Source: Prevotella sp. 10(H) (GTDB lineage: Bacteria; Bacteroidota; Bacteroidia; Bacteroidales; Dysgonomonadaceae). Taken from it: a DNA stretch of 64,000 nt. The position numbers and the translations under genes were made by a program. Positions 63,508-64,000 of this stretch are shown one piece after another. The notes beneath the pieces were generated by a model. That model had not been told where the DNA came from. It saw nothing but the letters and a program-made list of their open reading frames with translations, and made no database searches. The DNA is taken from NCBI RefSeq assembly GCF_000711235.1, contig NZ_JOMI01000003.1:310001-374000 (forward strand), written 5' to 3'. Every line of letters begins with the position of its first letter. Position 1 is the stretch's first letter.

Positions 63508-63978
63508 ATGAAAAAATACTTATTATGTCTGGTATTATTCTTAGCTTTGAGCCAGATAACTCAGGCACAGAACGTAGACAAATTGCTGAAAACGGTATCA
63601 CAAACCGAAAATATCGAAAAGGTTAAGATCGGCCGTTTTATGATGTCTCTGGGAAAAGCCTTCGGCGGAGTGGGAAATAAGCCTGTTGCCCGCGGAATAC
63701 ATTCGATGGAGGTATATGATCTTTCGGAATGCGATGGCAATCTGAAGAATAATTTGGCATCTCAATTCAATAACGTGAAAGACGGAGCAGGATATGAAAC
63801 ACTTATCTATGCTAAGGAAAAAGGTGATGGAGTTCGCATCATGGTAAAAAAGGATAAGGATGTGATAAAAGAAATGATCATATTGTGCATGGATAAAGAT
63901 GACCCCGCATTGATTCGCTTTTCCGGTAAAATAAAGGAAAAGGATATTGCCGAGCTGGTCGAAAAATATAACAAATAG
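63508..63978 (+). CDS. DUF4252 domain protein
   Basis: A 156-residue exported protein, signal peptide to about 21 (ITQAQ). The DUF4252 pattern is seen: a short helix, VKIGRFMMSLGKAFGG (40-55), HSMEVYDLSECDGNLKNNL, and a C-terminal half with VRIMVKKDKDVIKEMIILCMDKDDPALIRFSGKI strands in pairs. DUF4252 genes in Bacteroidota often lie next to an ECF sigma gene; here an ECF-like promoter lies upstream and the operon may continue beyond the window. Function unknown. Confidence 0.88.
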   Translation: MKKYLLCLVLFLALSQITQAQNVDKLLKTVSQTENIEKVKIGRFMMSLGKAFGGVGNKPVARGIHSMEVYDLSECDGNLKNNLASQFNNVKDGAGYETLIYAKEKGDGVRIMVKKDKDVIKEMIILCMDKDDPALIRFSGKIKEKDIAELVEKYNK

Positions 63979-64000
63979 TATAAATAAATAAAACACAATC

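Overview
The window looks like the chromosome of a Bacteroidota bacterium, most likely a Dysgonomonas-like member of the Bacteroidales. The genus is inferred from protein style, not proven. The supporting signs are AT-rich DNA and many short lipoproteins or SPI-secreted proteins. Several upstream regions match the Bacteroidota promoter TTTG-N19-21-TAnnTTTG. Families typical of the phylum are present: DUF4251, DUF4252, YfhO, paired PspC proteins with PadR, an ECF sigma factor next to a membrane-anchored beta-barrel protein, and GH127/GH43. There is no rRNA, CRISPR array, prophage, transposase or obvious defence locus. Most of the window is core or metabolic DNA.

Layout. 0-6 kb: cut MBL hydrolase, pirin, an envelope protein, alpha/beta hydrolase, DUF1287 protein, TPR lipoprotein and a small lipoprotein. 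6-8.6 kb: leftward PspC / PadR / PspC operon. 8.8-12.1 kb: membrane protein, then CreD with a winged-helix regulator and a membrane protein. 12.2-15 kb: hypothetical gene, serine acetyltransferase and NADP-type glutamate dehydrogenase. 15.4-23.1 kb: small lipoprotein, NhaC-type antiporter, then a glycerol locus (DeoR/GlpR-like regulator divergent from glpD, glpK, glpF and an outer-membrane protein). 23.2-25.3 kb: exported aldose 1-epimerase and GH43 lipoprotein. 25.5-29.2 kb: polyprenyl synthase, hypothetical, TatD nuclease, acyltransferase. 29.2 kb: tRNA-Ser. 29.5-31.8 kb: GH127 beta-L-arabinofuranosidase. 32-37 kb: coiled-coil membrane protein, thermonuclease, L-type-lectin/CshA-like protein, DUF4251 protein, nitroreductase. 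37.3-42.3 kb: HAD phosphatase, methyltransferase, YfhO and GT2, probably for envelope glycans. 42.5-44.5 kb: transglutaminase-like protein, QueG and a Rieske-like lipoprotein. 44.6-44.8 kb: tRNA-Gly and tRNA-Leu. 45-46.6 kb: a very AT-rich patch with a frameshifted lipoprotein gene and two tandem small membrane genes. 46.7-53.4 kb: NAD(P)-binding protein, barrel/aspartyl-protease pair, small lipoproteins, SGNH esterase, ECF sigma plus anti-sigma/barrel protein, DUF805 protein. 53.7-57 kb: GNAT genes and a leftward zinc-ribbon / AraC-GyrI / SPL-like radical SAM / YoaP operon. 57-64 kb: small envelope proteins, YccF, a large polytopic membrane protein, and a DUF4252 gene behind an ECF-type promoter.

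The most unusual structure outside genes is a dispersed repeat. Six copies of a 36-bp unit occur at three intergenic loci (about 9.5, 15.2 and 63.2 kb). They always occur as two same-direction copies 115-136 bp apart, and the first and third loci are homologous over nearly 300 bp. The second place worth a look is the AT-rich patch after the tRNA-Gly/Leu pair. I found no convincing, wholly new multi-gene system; the repeat family and this patch are the best candidates for undescribed biology.
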